NCBI RefSeq assembly: GCF_001411475.1
Contig: NZ_LLWH01000013.1
Coordinates: 19,468 to 83,467 of the forward strand
Direction of reading: 5' to 3'
Source of the DNA: Pseudomonas endophytica
Lineage (GTDB): Bacteria; Pseudomonadota; Gammaproteobacteria; Pseudomonadales; Pseudomonadaceae
Length of the DNA: 64,000 bases
Position 1 is the first letter of the stretch. The number at the start of each line of letters is the position of its first letter. Under the pieces are notes generated by a model. It worked only from the letters and a program-made list of their open reading frames with translations. It was not told where the DNA came from and did not search any database. Of the stretch, positions 49,214-58,077 are shown in pieces. The position numbers were made by a program, and so were the translations under genes.

Positions 49214-49948
49214 TCAGACTTCTAGCGAACCGCCAGCCAAAGCGCAGAGCTTGATTGGGTCAAGAATCTTGACTTCTTTGCCCTCGGCGATGATTAGCTG
49301 GTTTTCTTGTAAGCGGGTGAATACGCGAGAAACTGTTTCAACGGCCAAGCCTAAGTAGTTGCCGATTTCATTGCGCGACATGCTCAAGCGGAACTGGTTG
49401 GCAGAAAAGCCACGGGCGCGGAATCGAGCGGACAGATTTACCAAAAACGTTGCAATACGCTCATCTGCGGTCTTTTTCGATAGCAGCAGCATCATTTGCT
49501 GATCGTCACGGATTTCACGGCTCATGATGCGCATTAACTGACGACGCAATTGCGGCAGTTGCACTGAAAGTTCGTCCAGACGCTCGAAGGGAATTTCGCA
49601 AACGGGCGTCGTTTCTAACGCTTGAGCGGACACAGGGTAAGTTTCAGTATCCATGCCCGACAGACCAACCAACTCGCTCGGTAAGTGAAAGCCGGTAATT
49701 TGTTCTTCGCCACTGTCACTTAGGCTGAACGTTTTAAGTGCACCGGAACGTACTGCATAGACCGAGCCGAACGTATCGCCCTGACGAAACAAAAACTCGC
49801 CCTTTTTCAGTGGGCGGCCGCGTTTAACAATTTCTTCTAACGCATCCATGTCTTCCAAATTCAACGAAAGCGGCAAACAGAGCGGAGCAAGACTGCAGTC
49901 CTTGCAGTGAGCCTGGCTATGAGCGCGCACTTTTACTGGCTCGGACAT
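49214..49948 (-). CDS. anr: Oxygen-sensing Crp/Fnr-type regulator Anr
   Basis: This 244-residue regulator turns on low-oxygen genes. The four [4Fe-4S] ligands fit Fnr: Cys15, Cys18 and Cys24 (spacing C-x2-C-x5-C) and Cys117 in the effector domain. A cNMP-like domain ([32 protein letters not shown]) and a C-terminal HTH with [28 protein letters not shown] follow; the E-S-R reading residues in VETVSR match recognition of TTGAT-N4-ATCAA. Its targets hemN and cco genes lie directly downstream in the window. Confidence 0.95.
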   Translation of the reverse strand: MSEPVKVRAHSQAHCKDCSLAPLCLPLSLNLEDMDALEEIVKRGRPLKKGEFLFRQGDTFGSVYAVRSGALKTFSLSDSGEEQITGFHLPSELVGLSGMDTETYPVSAQALETTPVCEIPFERLDELSVQLPQLRRQLMRIMSREIRDDQQMMLLLSKKTADERIATFLVNLSARFRARGFSANQFRLSMSRNEIGNYLGLAVETVSRVFTRLQENQLIIAEGKEVKILDPIKLCALAGGSLEV

Positions 49949-50127
49949 CTCTTAAATCCTTGTAGGAAAACACACATAAGATGCAAGGGTAACCCAGTGC
50001 GGGAGGTGAGGCCAGCGCGTCAATAGTGTGCATTTTATTCCAGCGCTGAACCCGCTCAAATGCCGTATTAAGAGCCTTGAAAATAGGGCTTAGGCCAATG
50101 TCTATTGGACTTTCGCCGCAGTGAGCG

Positions 50128-51510
50128 TTAGATCACCCGCGAGTAACGCTGACGGCTTTGCTGCCCAAGATAACTATCGAACACCATGCAAATAGAACGC
50201 ACCAATAATCGTCCTGCAGGTAGTACCGTCAGTTGCTCGCCGTTAAGAGCAATCAAACCATCTGCGGCCATGGTTTCAAGAGCTGACCACTGGCCTGAGA
50301 AATACCCCCTGAAGTCGATATTGAATGCCTGCTCGATGCGCGCGAACGACACGTGCAAATTGCAGATAATTTGCTGAATCACCTCCCGCCGAATTCGATC
50401 ATCCTGATTGCACAGCAAGCCACGACTGATCGAGACTTGCTCGCTACGCAAAGTGTGTTGATAACTCGTAATGTCGCTGTCGTTTTGACAATACAGATCG
50501 CCTATTTGGCTGATCGCGGACACACCCAGCCCGATCAAGTCGCAATGACCATGGGTGGTGTAACCCTGAAAATTACGCTGTAGCGTGGATTCCTCCTGGG
50601 CTATCGCCAGCTCATCGTCGGGCAATGCGAAATGGTCCATGCCGATGTAGCGATAACCCGCTGCGGTCAGTTGCTCAATAGTTTGCTCAAGCATGTGGAG
50701 TTTTTCGGCAGGAGAGGGCAGCTCGCTGGTATTGATTCGACGTTGAGGTTTGAAACGCTCTGGCAGGTGCGCGTAATTGAAGACTGACAAACGATCGGGT
50801 TGCAGGCTGATCACTTCCTCAATAGTGCGAGCAAAAGCGTGGGGAGTTTGTTTCGGCAAGCCATAGATGAGGTCGATGTTGATCGAGCGAAACTGCAAGG
50901 TGCGCGCAGCATCAATGATGGCGCGGGTTTCTTCTAGGCTTTGCAAGCGGTTGACTGCTCGCTGCACGGCGGGGTCGATGTCTTGCAGGCCAATGCTTAC
51001 GCGATTAAAGCCCAGTTCGCGCAGCAAGCCCATGGTTGACCAGTCGGCTTCGCGAGGATCAATCTCAATGCCGTAGTCGCCGGAGTCATCGTTGAGCAGA
51101 TTGAAATGCTGGCGCAAATGGCCCATTAACTGGCGCAGCTCATCGTGGCTTAAAAAGGTTGGCGTGCCCCCGCCAAAATGCAATTGCTCGACGGTCTGCT
51201 TGGGATCGAGATGACAGGCAACAAGATTGATTTCCTGTTCCAGTCGCTTCAAATAAGGCTGCGCACGGCCACGGTCTTTTGTGATGACTTTGTTGCAGGC
51301 GCAGTAGTAGCAAATATTGGCGCAAAACGGCACATGCACATACAGCGAAAGCGGACGCTGGGCTTTGCGGCTATCGCGCAGCGCGTGCAAAAAGTCGAAT
51401 GAGCTGATCTGGTCGTGGAACTGCATGGCTGTCGGGTACGAGGTGTAACGCGGCCCGGCGAGGTCGTAGCGGCGAATTAGATCTGAGTCCCAACGAATAG
51501 CGTCGAGCAT
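50128..51510 (-). CDS. hemN: Oxygen-independent coproporphyrinogen III oxidase
   Basis: This 460-residue radical SAM enzyme makes protoporphyrinogen IX without oxygen for heme synthesis. The cluster motif is C63-x3-C67-x2-C70 followed by Cys72 (PFCANICYYCACN), and LHFGGGTPTFL and VSIGLQDID are the SAM-binding elements. Heme made here can feed the cbb3 oxidases encoded next to it. A perfect Anr box lies 65 bases upstream of the ATG, which predicts induction at low oxygen. Confidence 0.96.
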   Translation of the reverse strand: MLDAIRWDSDLIRRYDLAGPRYTSYPTAMQFHDQISSFDFLHALRDSRKAQRPLSLYVHVPFCANICYYCACNKVITKDRGRAQPYLKRLEQEINLVACHLDPKQTVEQLHFGGGTPTFLSHDELRQLMGHLRQHFNLLNDDSGDYGIEIDPREADWSTMGLLRELGFNRVSIGLQDIDPAVQRAVNRLQSLEETRAIIDAARTLQFRSINIDLIYGLPKQTPHAFARTIEEVISLQPDRLSVFNYAHLPERFKPQRRINTSELPSPAEKLHMLEQTIEQLTAAGYRYIGMDHFALPDDELAIAQEESTLQRNFQGYTTHGHCDLIGLGVSAISQIGDLYCQNDSDITSYQHTLRSEQVSISRGLLCNQDDRIRREVIQQIICNLHVSFARIEQAFNIDFRGYFSGQWSALETMAADGLIALNGEQLTVLPAGRLLVRSICMVFDSYLGQQSRQRYSRVI

Positions 51511-51574
51511 GCGGGCATTCTCCAGGGATGGCTGGCAATGCTCGGGAGTCTAGGGGCAGTGAATTTATCGCACC

Positions 51575-51588
51575 TTGATTTGTATCAA
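51575..51588. promoter_or_regulatory. Anr/Fnr box upstream of hemN
   Basis: TTGAT-TTGT-ATCAA is a perfect match to the Fnr/Anr consensus. Its centre is about 71 bases from the hemN ATG on the minus strand, a credible -41.5 position if the transcript starts about 30 bases before the ATG. Confidence 0.9.
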
Positions 51589-51701
51589 CGCCAGCTCTGG
51601 GCAACAAAAATCGACGGGGTTCGTCAATCAGTTCTCTCTTTTGCCGGGTTACCCACTGCGCAAAACCTGTGCGAGGCCAGCGTGGTTTAACGGGGCCTCT
51701 A

Positions 51702-51725
51702 AGATCAAAAACCAGATCAAAAACC
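51702..51725. repeat. Direct repeat, 2 x 12 bases
   Basis: AGATCAAAAACC occurs twice in tandem just after the end of the TauE/SafE gene. The sequence resembles the GATCAAAAGATC core of the dispersed repeat family and may be a decayed copy. Confidence 0.5.
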
Positions 51726-51739
51726 ACGCAACTCCACCT

Positions 51740-52423
51740 TTAATGCCCCATCAACCAATGCTGATGTGGCCCGGGCAGGGTCCAGAGGCCGAATAGCATC
51801 ACGCACACACCACCCGCCATGCGTACGCTGCGCTTTCGCAGGAGGGCGGTCATGCGTTCGGCCGCTAAACCGGTGGCCAACAATACGGGCCATGTACCAA
51901 GGCCGAAAGCGAGCATCAGTAAGGCGCTGTCGAGGGCGTTGCCCTGGCTGGCAGACCAGATCAGCGTGCTGTAAACCAATCCGCACGGCAACCAGCCCCA
52001 TAGCGCACCTAAGAGCAGGGCGCGTGGGAGGCTCGATACCGGTAATAACCGGCCCGCCAGTGGCTGCACGTACCGCCACACACCGCGTCCTAAGCGTTCA
52101 ATGCGGGTCAGGCCGCTCCACCAGCCCGCAAGGTACAAGCCCATCACAATTAGCAGCAATCCTGCCATAACTCGCATCAGCAGGGCCGCCGGACTGTTAG
52201 CCACGGCCCAGCCCGCCAGCCCCATAAGAAAACCCGCTGTGGCATAACTGAGTACTCGGCCCAGGTTGTAAGCCAGTAGCAGCTTAAAGCGTCGGCTGCG
52301 TTGCTCTTTGGGGATGGCGAACGTCAGCGCGCCCATCAGGCCGCCGCACATACCCAAGCAATGCCCGCCGCCAAGCACGCCTAAAATAATCGCTGACACG
52401 AACAGCGGAGCTAATTCAGACAT
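51740..52423 (-). CDS. TauE/SafE-family membrane protein in the cco cluster
   Basis: This 227-residue protein has about six membrane segments and the N-terminal motif GVLGGGHCLGMCGGLMGAL, with LWGWLPCGLVYSTLIWSA later. The Cys-containing motifs HCLGMCGG and PCGL are like those of the DsbD-related copper/heme proteins of the 'sulfite exporter TauE/SafE' group next to ccoS in many proteobacteria. A role in copper delivery to cbb3 oxidase is plausible but not shown. ATG 52423 (MSELAPLFV) overlaps ccoS by 8 bases; a longer frame to 52510 overlaps ccoS far more. Confidence 0.82.
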   Translation of the reverse strand: MSELAPLFVSAIILGVLGGGHCLGMCGGLMGALTFAIPKEQRSRRFKLLLAYNLGRVLSYATAGFLMGLAGWAVANSPAALLMRVMAGLLLIVMGLYLAGWWSGLTRIERLGRGVWRYVQPLAGRLLPVSSLPRALLLGALWGWLPCGLVYSTLIWSASQGNALDSALLMLAFGLGTWPVLLATGLAAERMTALLRKRSVRMAGGVCVMLFGLWTLPGPHQHWLMGH

Positions 52424-52637
52424 GGGGCGGCGCTTGCTTATTGGCCGCATGCCGATGGCTGTCTTTGGCCTCATCCACGGCAGCGGTGTGCTGTGGGTCT
52501 TCGTCATCAAACAGGATGCTATGGGCGGGGCTGTCCAGGTCGTCGTATTGGCCGCTGTCTACCGCCCAAAAGAAGATGAAGATGGCGATCGCGACGATCA
52601 ACAGGGCCGCTGGGATCATGATGTAAAGCGCTGGCAT
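52416..52637 (-). CDS. ccoS: cbb3-type oxidase assembly protein CcoS
   Basis: This 73-residue protein has one N-terminal membrane segment (MPALYIMIPAALLIVAIAIFIFFWAV) followed by GQYDDLDSPAHSILFDDE, the CcoS signature, and a His-rich tail. CcoS is needed for cofactor insertion into cbb3 oxidase. It overlaps the TauE/SafE gene by 8 bases and follows ccoI after 20 bases. Confidence 0.92.
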   Translation of the reverse strand: MPALYIMIPAALLIVAIAIFIFFWAVDSGQYDDLDSPAHSILFDDEDPQHTAAVDEAKDSHRHAANKQAPPHV

Positions 52638-52657
52638 AAAGGCTCCAGGCGACCGGT

Positions 52658-55108
52658 TCAGGCCGGTAGCGGGCGAGTGTTCGGCGTGGGTTGAGTCTGC
52701 GCCTGACGCGGCATGCGGGTCAGACGCAGAGCGTTAAGCACCACGATCAACGAACTGATCGACATGCCGACCGCGGCCCAGACTGGTGTAATCCAGCCCA
52801 GCGCCGCGAAGGGCAGCATAAGGCCGTTATACACGCTGGCCCACAGCAGGTTTTCGATGATTACCCGGCGTGTCCGACGGGCTAGGCTAAAGGCTTGGAC
52901 CAAAGCCCCCAAATGATTGGACAGCAACACGGCATCCGCACTGGTTTTAGCCAGGTCGGTGGCCGAGCCCATTGCCACGCTGATGTCAGCGGCGGCCAAC
53001 ACCGGTACGTCGTTCACCCCGTCACCGAGCATCAATACGGTGCGGCCTTGGGCGTGCAGGTCTTTAAGTACGCGTAGTTTGTCATCTGGGCTCAATCCGC
53101 CTTGAGCTTCATCAATGCCCAGTTCAGCGGCCACGCTCGCCACCATCGGCGAACTGTCGCCCGACAGCAGTAGCGTGCGCCAGCCGCGAGCGTTGCACGC
53201 CGCTAACAGTTTGGGGGCGTCAGCGCGAAGGCGGTCGTCGAGTACCAGCCACGCCAGCACACCTTCAGTGTCACCCAGCAACAACCATTGGCCGGGTTCG
53301 TTTGGCATCTCAGGGATCGGGCAGTGGCTCAGTTCGCAGACAAAGCGTGGCTGGCCAATGCGCAAACGGTGCTCGCCAACTAGCCCCTCAAGGCCCAGCC
53401 CCGGCGTGCTGTGCACGTCTTTGGCAGCGTGGGGGGCACGGCCAAAAGCCCGGGCAATTGGATGTTCAGAACGGTTTTCGAGGGCGGCCGCGAGGGCGAG
53501 GCACTGATCGCTGCTCAGGTCACGCAAGGGTCGAATGCTGCGCAAGGCGAGACGACCCTCGGTCAAGGTGCCGGTTTTGTCGAAGATCACCGTGTCAATT
53601 TTGTTCAAGCCTTCAAGCACGTGGCCACGGGTCAACAACAGACCGAGTGAGTGCAAGGTGCCGGTGGCAGCGGTCAACGCGGTTGGGGTTGCCAGCGACA
53701 GTGCGCAAGGGCAGGTAGCCACCAGCATCGCTAGAACGATCCAGAACGCTCGATCCGGGTCGAGTTGCCACCAGATAAGGCCAATTGCTAGCGCTGCGAT
53801 CAATGAGAACAGCAAAAACCATTGCGCCGCCTTGTCCGCGATTTGGCCCAGACGCGGCTTCTCGTTTTGCGCCCGGTCCAGCAAGCGTACGATGGCTGAT
53901 AGACGCGTATCTTGGCCCAGAGCCAGTACTTGCACCGTTAACACGCCCTCGACATTCAAGGTGCCCGCGGTCACTGCATCGCCCACGTTGCGCGATTGCG
54001 GTAGGTACTCGCCGGTCAGGAGTGATTCGTCAATGCTCGATTGACCCTCGACAATCTTGCCGTCTGCCGGCAGGACTGCGCCGGGATGCACCAATACCTT
54101 GTCGCCTACTTTGAGTTCACTCAGCAAAATGCGCTCGCTCTGGCCGTCATCACTCAGGCGTAGGCACGAGGCGGGCAATAGGTTGACCAACTGCGCGGTG
54201 GCAGCTGCCGTACGCTGACGAGCGCGACGCTCAAGGTAACGTCCGGCCAGCAAGAACAGGGCGAACATCCCGACGGCATCGAAATACAGCTCGCCGACCC
54301 CGGTAATAGCGGTCCAGATACCCGCCACGTAGGCACCGCCAATGGCCAGCGACACCGATACATCCATCGTCAGATGACGGGTGCGCAGATCACGCATAGC
54401 GCCTTTGAAAAAAGGAGCACAGCTGTAAAACACGATTGGCGTTGTCAGAAACAGCGCAAACCAGCGCAGGATGGTGTGCATCTCTGAGCTAAGGTCGATG
54501 TTGAACTCGGGCCAAGTGGCCATGGTTGCCATCATCGCCTGAAACCACAGCAACCCCGCAACACCCAGTTGGCGCAAGGCCAGACGATTGTCGCTGGCCA
54601 ATTGCTCCGCCGCCCGATCTGCTTGATACGGGTGAGCGGCGTAGCCGATATGGCGCAACTCGCTCAGCACTTCGCTCAAGGGCAGTCGGTTGTCGGCCCA
54701 GCGTAGGTACAAGCGATGGTTAGACAGGTTGAGCCGGGCTTCGCTCACGGCGGGTAAGCGCATCAGGTGTTTTTCAATGAGCCAGCCACAAGCGGCACAA
54801 CTGATGCCTTCGATCAGCAGCGTAGTTTCGGCTTGATCGCCTTCGTGCCTTACAAAAGGTTTTTGCACATCAGGCCGGTCATACAGGGCCAGCTCTTGCG
54901 CCAGTTGCACCGGCAACGCCTGAGGGTTGGCAGAGGCTTCGCTGCGGTGCTGGTAGTAGCTTTGCAGTCCTCCGGCCACAATGGCCTGCGCCACCGCTTG
55001 GCATCCGGGGCAGCAGAATTCACGGGTCTGGCCCAGAACGTCGGCGCTAAAGCGGCTGCCGGGCGGAACCGGCAGGGCGCAGTGATAGCAGGGAGTGGGA
55101 GAGGTCAT
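52658..55108 (-). CDS. ccoI: Copper-transporting P1B-ATPase CcoI
   Basis: This 816-residue P-type ATPase exports copper to the periplasm for cbb3 assembly. It has an N-terminal Cys-rich module (CYHC near residue 10; FCCPGC near 32-36), an HMA domain with GISCAACGW (Cys104, Cys107), the CPC motif at 466-468 (ATCPCAL), DKTGT with Asp510, SEHPIA and GDGVND. The N-terminal DUF2318-like cysteines are typical of CcoI/FixI. ATG 55108 (MTSPTPCYHC) is preferred over a longer frame to 55195. Confidence 0.95.
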   Translation of the reverse strand: MTSPTPCYHCALPVPPGSRFSADVLGQTREFCCPGCQAVAQAIVAGGLQSYYQHRSEASANPQALPVQLAQELALYDRPDVQKPFVRHEGDQAETTLLIEGISCAACGWLIEKHLMRLPAVSEARLNLSNHRLYLRWADNRLPLSEVLSELRHIGYAAHPYQADRAAEQLASDNRLALRQLGVAGLLWFQAMMATMATWPEFNIDLSSEMHTILRWFALFLTTPIVFYSCAPFFKGAMRDLRTRHLTMDVSVSLAIGGAYVAGIWTAITGVGELYFDAVGMFALFLLAGRYLERRARQRTAAATAQLVNLLPASCLRLSDDGQSERILLSELKVGDKVLVHPGAVLPADGKIVEGQSSIDESLLTGEYLPQSRNVGDAVTAGTLNVEGVLTVQVLALGQDTRLSAIVRLLDRAQNEKPRLGQIADKAAQWFLLFSLIAALAIGLIWWQLDPDRAFWIVLAMLVATCPCALSLATPTALTAATGTLHSLGLLLTRGHVLEGLNKIDTVIFDKTGTLTEGRLALRSIRPLRDLSSDQCLALAAALENRSEHPIARAFGRAPHAAKDVHSTPGLGLEGLVGEHRLRIGQPRFVCELSHCPIPEMPNEPGQWLLLGDTEGVLAWLVLDDRLRADAPKLLAACNARGWRTLLLSGDSSPMVASVAAELGIDEAQGGLSPDDKLRVLKDLHAQGRTVLMLGDGVNDVPVLAAADISVAMGSATDLAKTSADAVLLSNHLGALVQAFSLARRTRRVIIENLLWASVYNGLMLPFAALGWITPVWAAVGMSISSLIVVLNALRLTRMPRQAQTQPTPNTRPLPA

Positions 55109-55157
55109 AGTGTGCGCGCTGGGAGCTTGGTAATATTTTGGAAACGCTGTAATACAG

Positions 55158-55697
55158 TTACTTCTTGCGATCTTCTGCGCCTTGAATCGGCTCATCGCCG
55201 AGCATCAGGTCTTTATCATGATCGACCAGCTCTTCTTCAAACAGGCGCCACGTCTTGCCGCCTGCAACCCCCAGCAGCTCGACAAAGCGACGCCCTTCAA
55301 CCTTGTCATCCAATTGGCCGGTGTAACGCCCTGGTGCTGATGGGCTTTGGATTAGGATGAGCCCGCGGTCCTTTTCAGGTTGGGTGGGCGAAATCAAGTT
55401 CAGCTCCAGCGTTTGCGGCTGGCTGTTGCCTTCGAGCAACAGCACCACTTCGCCGGTCAATTCGTCCAAGCGCAACTTGGCTTTGAGCTGCAGAGATTGA
55501 CCGAGTAATTCGCGGTCTAGCGAGCGGTTAATCCCCTTGCCAGCCTCGTAGTAATTGTCGTTAACCAAGTTGTCCGGGTTGTTAACGGCAATGCTCACCA
55601 TCGACAGTGTCAGCGTCACCGAACACGCGAGAATCGCAATAATGATCCACGGCCAAATGTGCTTGTACCAAGGGCTGTAGGCGTTTGCTGCGGGCAT
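55158..55697 (-). CDS. ccoH: FixH/CcoH-family cbb3 assembly protein
   Basis: This 179-residue protein has one N-terminal membrane segment (HIWPWIIIAILACSVTLTLSMVSIAV) and a periplasmic domain with PDNLVNDNYYEAGKGIN, typical of FixH. CcoH stays bound to the mature oxidase in some species and aids assembly. It lies between ccoG and ccoI in the standard GHIS order, 12 bases after ccoG. Confidence 0.92.
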   Translation of the reverse strand: MPAANAYSPWYKHIWPWIIIAILACSVTLTLSMVSIAVNNPDNLVNDNYYEAGKGINRSLDRELLGQSLQLKAKLRLDELTGEVVLLLEGNSQPQTLELNLISPTQPEKDRGLILIQSPSAPGRYTGQLDDKVEGRRFVELLGVAGGKTWRLFEEELVDHDKDLMLGDEPIQGAEDRKK

Positions 55698-55709
55698 GGA
55701 TAAGTACTC

Positions 55710-57125
55710 TTAGCGGATAGATGGGCCGATGAATCGGCTCTTGGCTTTAACGTTGATGTCGCTGTTGTCGATATCTTCAAGGGTGAAAAACACCTCGTTG
55801 GTGCTGGAGGGCAGTTGCTCGGGTGCAACCGATAACTCCACCGGCAGGCTGACACTGTCGCCTGCTGCGACTTTGATTTCGCGTTTGCCTTGTAGCTGTA
55901 AGTCGGGCAAGCCGCTGGCTTGCAGCACGTAGGTGTGGTCGCGCTGGTCCTTGTTCATGATCTTCAAGCTATAGACGTTTTCGACCCGGCCTTCGGCGTT
56001 TTCGCGAAACAGCACGCGGTCTTTACTGACATCAAAGCCGACCAGTGAGCGGGTGAAGAAAGCCGCGGCCAGCAGGCCGATCATGGTCAGCAACACCAGT
56101 GCGTAACCGATCAAGCGCGGGCGCAGTGTATGGGTTTGCTGCCCCGACAAGTTGTGCTCAGTGGTATAGCTGATCAAGCCGCGGGGGTAGTGCATTTTGT
56201 CCATGATGTCATCGCAGGCATCAATACAGGCTGCGCAGCCGATGCACTCAATCTGCAAGCCGTCGCGAATGTCGATACCCGTCGGGCAGACCTGAACGCA
56301 CATCGTGCAGTCGATACAGTCACCTAGGCCTTGAGCCTTGTAGTCAGCGTCTTTTTTGCGCGGCCCGCGCACTTCGCCGCGGCGTGGGTCGTAAGACACA
56401 ATCAGCGTGTCCTTATCGAACATTACGCTCTGGAACCGCGCGTAAGGGCACATGTACACGCACACTTGTTCGCGTAACCAGCCTGCGTTGGCGTAAGTGG
56501 CGAGCGTGAAGAAACCGACCCAAAAATAAGCCCAGCCATCTGCTTGGCCGGTGAAGAACTCGAAAATTAGTTCGCGGATCGGTGCGAAATAGCCGACAAA
56601 AGTGATGCCGGTGACAAAGCCAATCAGCAGCCACAGCGTGTGTTTACTGAGCTTGCGCACGAATTTGTTAACGCTCATCGGCGCCTTGTCGAGTTTGATT
56701 CGCTGGTTGCGATCGCCTTCGGTGATTTTTTCACACCACATGAAGACCCACGTCCAAACACTTTGCGGGCAGGTATAACCGCACCACACTCGGCCTGCAT
56801 ACACGGTAATAAAGAACAGGCCAAAGGCCGCGACGATTAATAAACCCGAGAGCAGGATGAAATCCTGGGGCCAGAACGTGGCGCCAAAAATAAAGAATTT
56901 GCGTTCGGGCAGGTTCCACCAAACGGCTTGATGACCGCCCCAGTTGAGCCACACCGTGCCGAAATACAGTAAGAACAACAGGCCGCCCCCGACCATGCGC
57001 ACGTTACGGAAAAACCCGTGGAAGGCGCGGGTGTAGATGGCTTCTCGAGCAGCGTACAGGTCGATGCTGTCAGAGGTTTTAGTGGCTGGCGGCGTGACGT
57101 TTTGGACCGGAATTCTATCGCTCAT
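55710..57125 (-). CDS. ccoG: cbb3 oxidase accessory protein CcoG
   Basis: This 471-residue inner-membrane ferredoxin-like protein has about five membrane segments and two [4Fe-4S] sites (CIDCTMCVQVCPTG and CIGCAACIDACD), with an Ig-like C-terminal domain. CcoG reduces copper for delivery to the oxidase. GYTCPQSVW holds another conserved Cys. The start MSDRIPVQNVTPP is at 57125. A degenerate Anr-like site lies about 165 bases upstream. It heads ccoG-ccoH-ccoI-ccoS. Confidence 0.95.
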   Translation of the reverse strand: MSDRIPVQNVTPPATKTSDSIDLYAAREAIYTRAFHGFFRNVRMVGGGLLFLLYFGTVWLNWGGHQAVWWNLPERKFFIFGATFWPQDFILLSGLLIVAAFGLFFITVYAGRVWCGYTCPQSVWTWVFMWCEKITEGDRNQRIKLDKAPMSVNKFVRKLSKHTLWLLIGFVTGITFVGYFAPIRELIFEFFTGQADGWAYFWVGFFTLATYANAGWLREQVCVYMCPYARFQSVMFDKDTLIVSYDPRRGEVRGPRKKDADYKAQGLGDCIDCTMCVQVCPTGIDIRDGLQIECIGCAACIDACDDIMDKMHYPRGLISYTTEHNLSGQQTHTLRPRLIGYALVLLTMIGLLAAAFFTRSLVGFDVSKDRVLFRENAEGRVENVYSLKIMNKDQRDHTYVLQASGLPDLQLQGKREIKVAAGDSVSLPVELSVAPEQLPSSTNEVFFTLEDIDNSDINVKAKSRFIGPSIR

Positions 57126-57286
57126 AAGGGCTTACCACGGCAGTGAGATGCCACGGCCAGTACGTGCCAACCGCGGTCAGAAAGTGTTGCAATGGCGCAA
57201 TGATACCCCTGCGGCTATACCCCAGAGGTGCGACCTTTGGTCGCGTTCCGAAAAGCAAAAAACTGGTATAGGCGTTACGATCAGTC

Positions 57287-57300
57287 ATGACCTAGATCAA
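57287..57300. promoter_or_regulatory. Degenerate Anr-like site upstream of ccoG
   Basis: ATGAC-CTAG-ATCAA has one perfect half-site (ATCAA) and one that matches TTGAT at 3 of 5 positions. It lies about 165 bases before the ccoG ATG and close to the 3' end of the vapC-type gene. Confidence 0.4.
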
Positions 57301-57337
57301 TTGACTTATGGCGCCGATGAAGTGTCGAAATCTCGAA

Positions 57338-57748
57338 TCAAGGCTCCCATGGGTTGAGTAAAGGCACCCCGGTTGGGATGAAATCTTGCAGATTACGGGT
57401 CACGACTGTCATGCCATGCACCAAGGCTGTTGCTGCGATCAGGGCGTCACATTCGTTGCTGCGGTCAGGCAGATGCAGGCGTGCACAACGCCTGGCAACA
57501 ACGCTGTCAATCGACAAGACACGCCCTGCAAACGCTGGCACCACATGGGTTTCGAGCCAGTTTCGCAAGGGGGCGGCTTGCTGGGGATCTTGGCGCTCCA
57601 AACGCAGAATGCCGGTTTCAAGTTCAAGCAGAGTGATGGCTGAAATGTACAACTTAAAGGCTGGCACGCTATTAGCCCAGGCGACCACCGATGGGTTGGC
57701 CTGGGTTTTGCGAAGTTCTGACACGACGTTGGTATCAAGCAGGAACAT
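57338..57748 (-). CDS. vapC: VapC-type PIN-domain toxin
   Basis: This 136-residue PIN nuclease has the expected acidic residues: Asp5 (FLLDTNVVSEL), Glu42/Glu44 (TLLELETG) and the SNECDALIAATAL segment. FitB/VapC proteins of this subgroup cut tRNA or rRNA when free of antitoxin. It overlaps the antitoxin stop by one base (TAATG). It lies inside the cbb3 cluster, between ccoG and ccoP1, on the same strand. No symbol beyond the family name can be assigned. Confidence 0.9.
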   Translation of the reverse strand: MFLLDTNVVSELRKTQANPSVVAWANSVPAFKLYISAITLLELETGILRLERQDPQQAAPLRNWLETHVVPAFAGRVLSIDSVVARRCARLHLPDRSNECDALIAATALVHGMTVVTRNLQDFIPTGVPLLNPWEP

Positions 57749-57999
57749 TAGAGGTCCACTGGACGTGACGCGATAATGGCGCGTTCGGGTTCAAATTCAA
57801 CCGGCGTTGTCTCGGGCATTACGAGCAGATCGACAATGCTGGTGTTTAGGCCGGTGAGTCTTTGGTACTCCTCCATGCATAGTAGTACATGGGCAGGGCG
57901 GCCACGATCAGTGATGTAAACAGGTCCTTGCTGCGACGCTTTTTTGGCACCGCTTGTGTCTTGATTGAATTCGCGGCTTGAAATGGTAGTGATGGTCAT
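57748..57999 (-). CDS. Phd/YefM-type antitoxin
   Basis: This 83-residue protein starts MTITTISSREFNQDTSGAKKAS, the Phd/YefM N-terminal DNA-binding fold, and has PVYITDRGRPAHVLLCMEEYQRL. The C-terminal part should wrap the toxin. ATG 57999 has GGAGGAG about 9 bases upstream. A perfect 16-bp palindrome 28 bases upstream is probably the site for self-repression. A longer TTG start at 58017 is less likely as it would include the SD. Confidence 0.9.
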   Translation of the reverse strand: MTITTISSREFNQDTSGAKKASQQGPVYITDRGRPAHVLLCMEEYQRLTGLNTSIVDLLVMPETTPVEFEPERAIIASRPVDL

Positions 58000-58026
58000 G
58001 GAGTGGTTCTCCTCCAAAAAACGAAT

Positions 58027-58042
58027 GTAGTAACGTTACTAC
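58027..58042. promoter_or_regulatory. 16-bp palindrome upstream of the antitoxin
   Basis: GTAGTAACGTTACTAC is perfectly self-complementary. It lies 28 bases upstream of the antitoxin ATG and 36 bases downstream of the ccoP1 stop, the expected place for a toxin-antitoxin operator. Confidence 0.75.
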
Positions 58043-58077
58043 CTTTGAGCAAGCTCGACCATCCCTAAAACGCCGCG

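Noticed and set aside
57354..57776. 140-residue plus-strand frame across the vapC-type gene
   Set aside because: It is antisense to a clear PIN-domain gene, with no start signal or domain.
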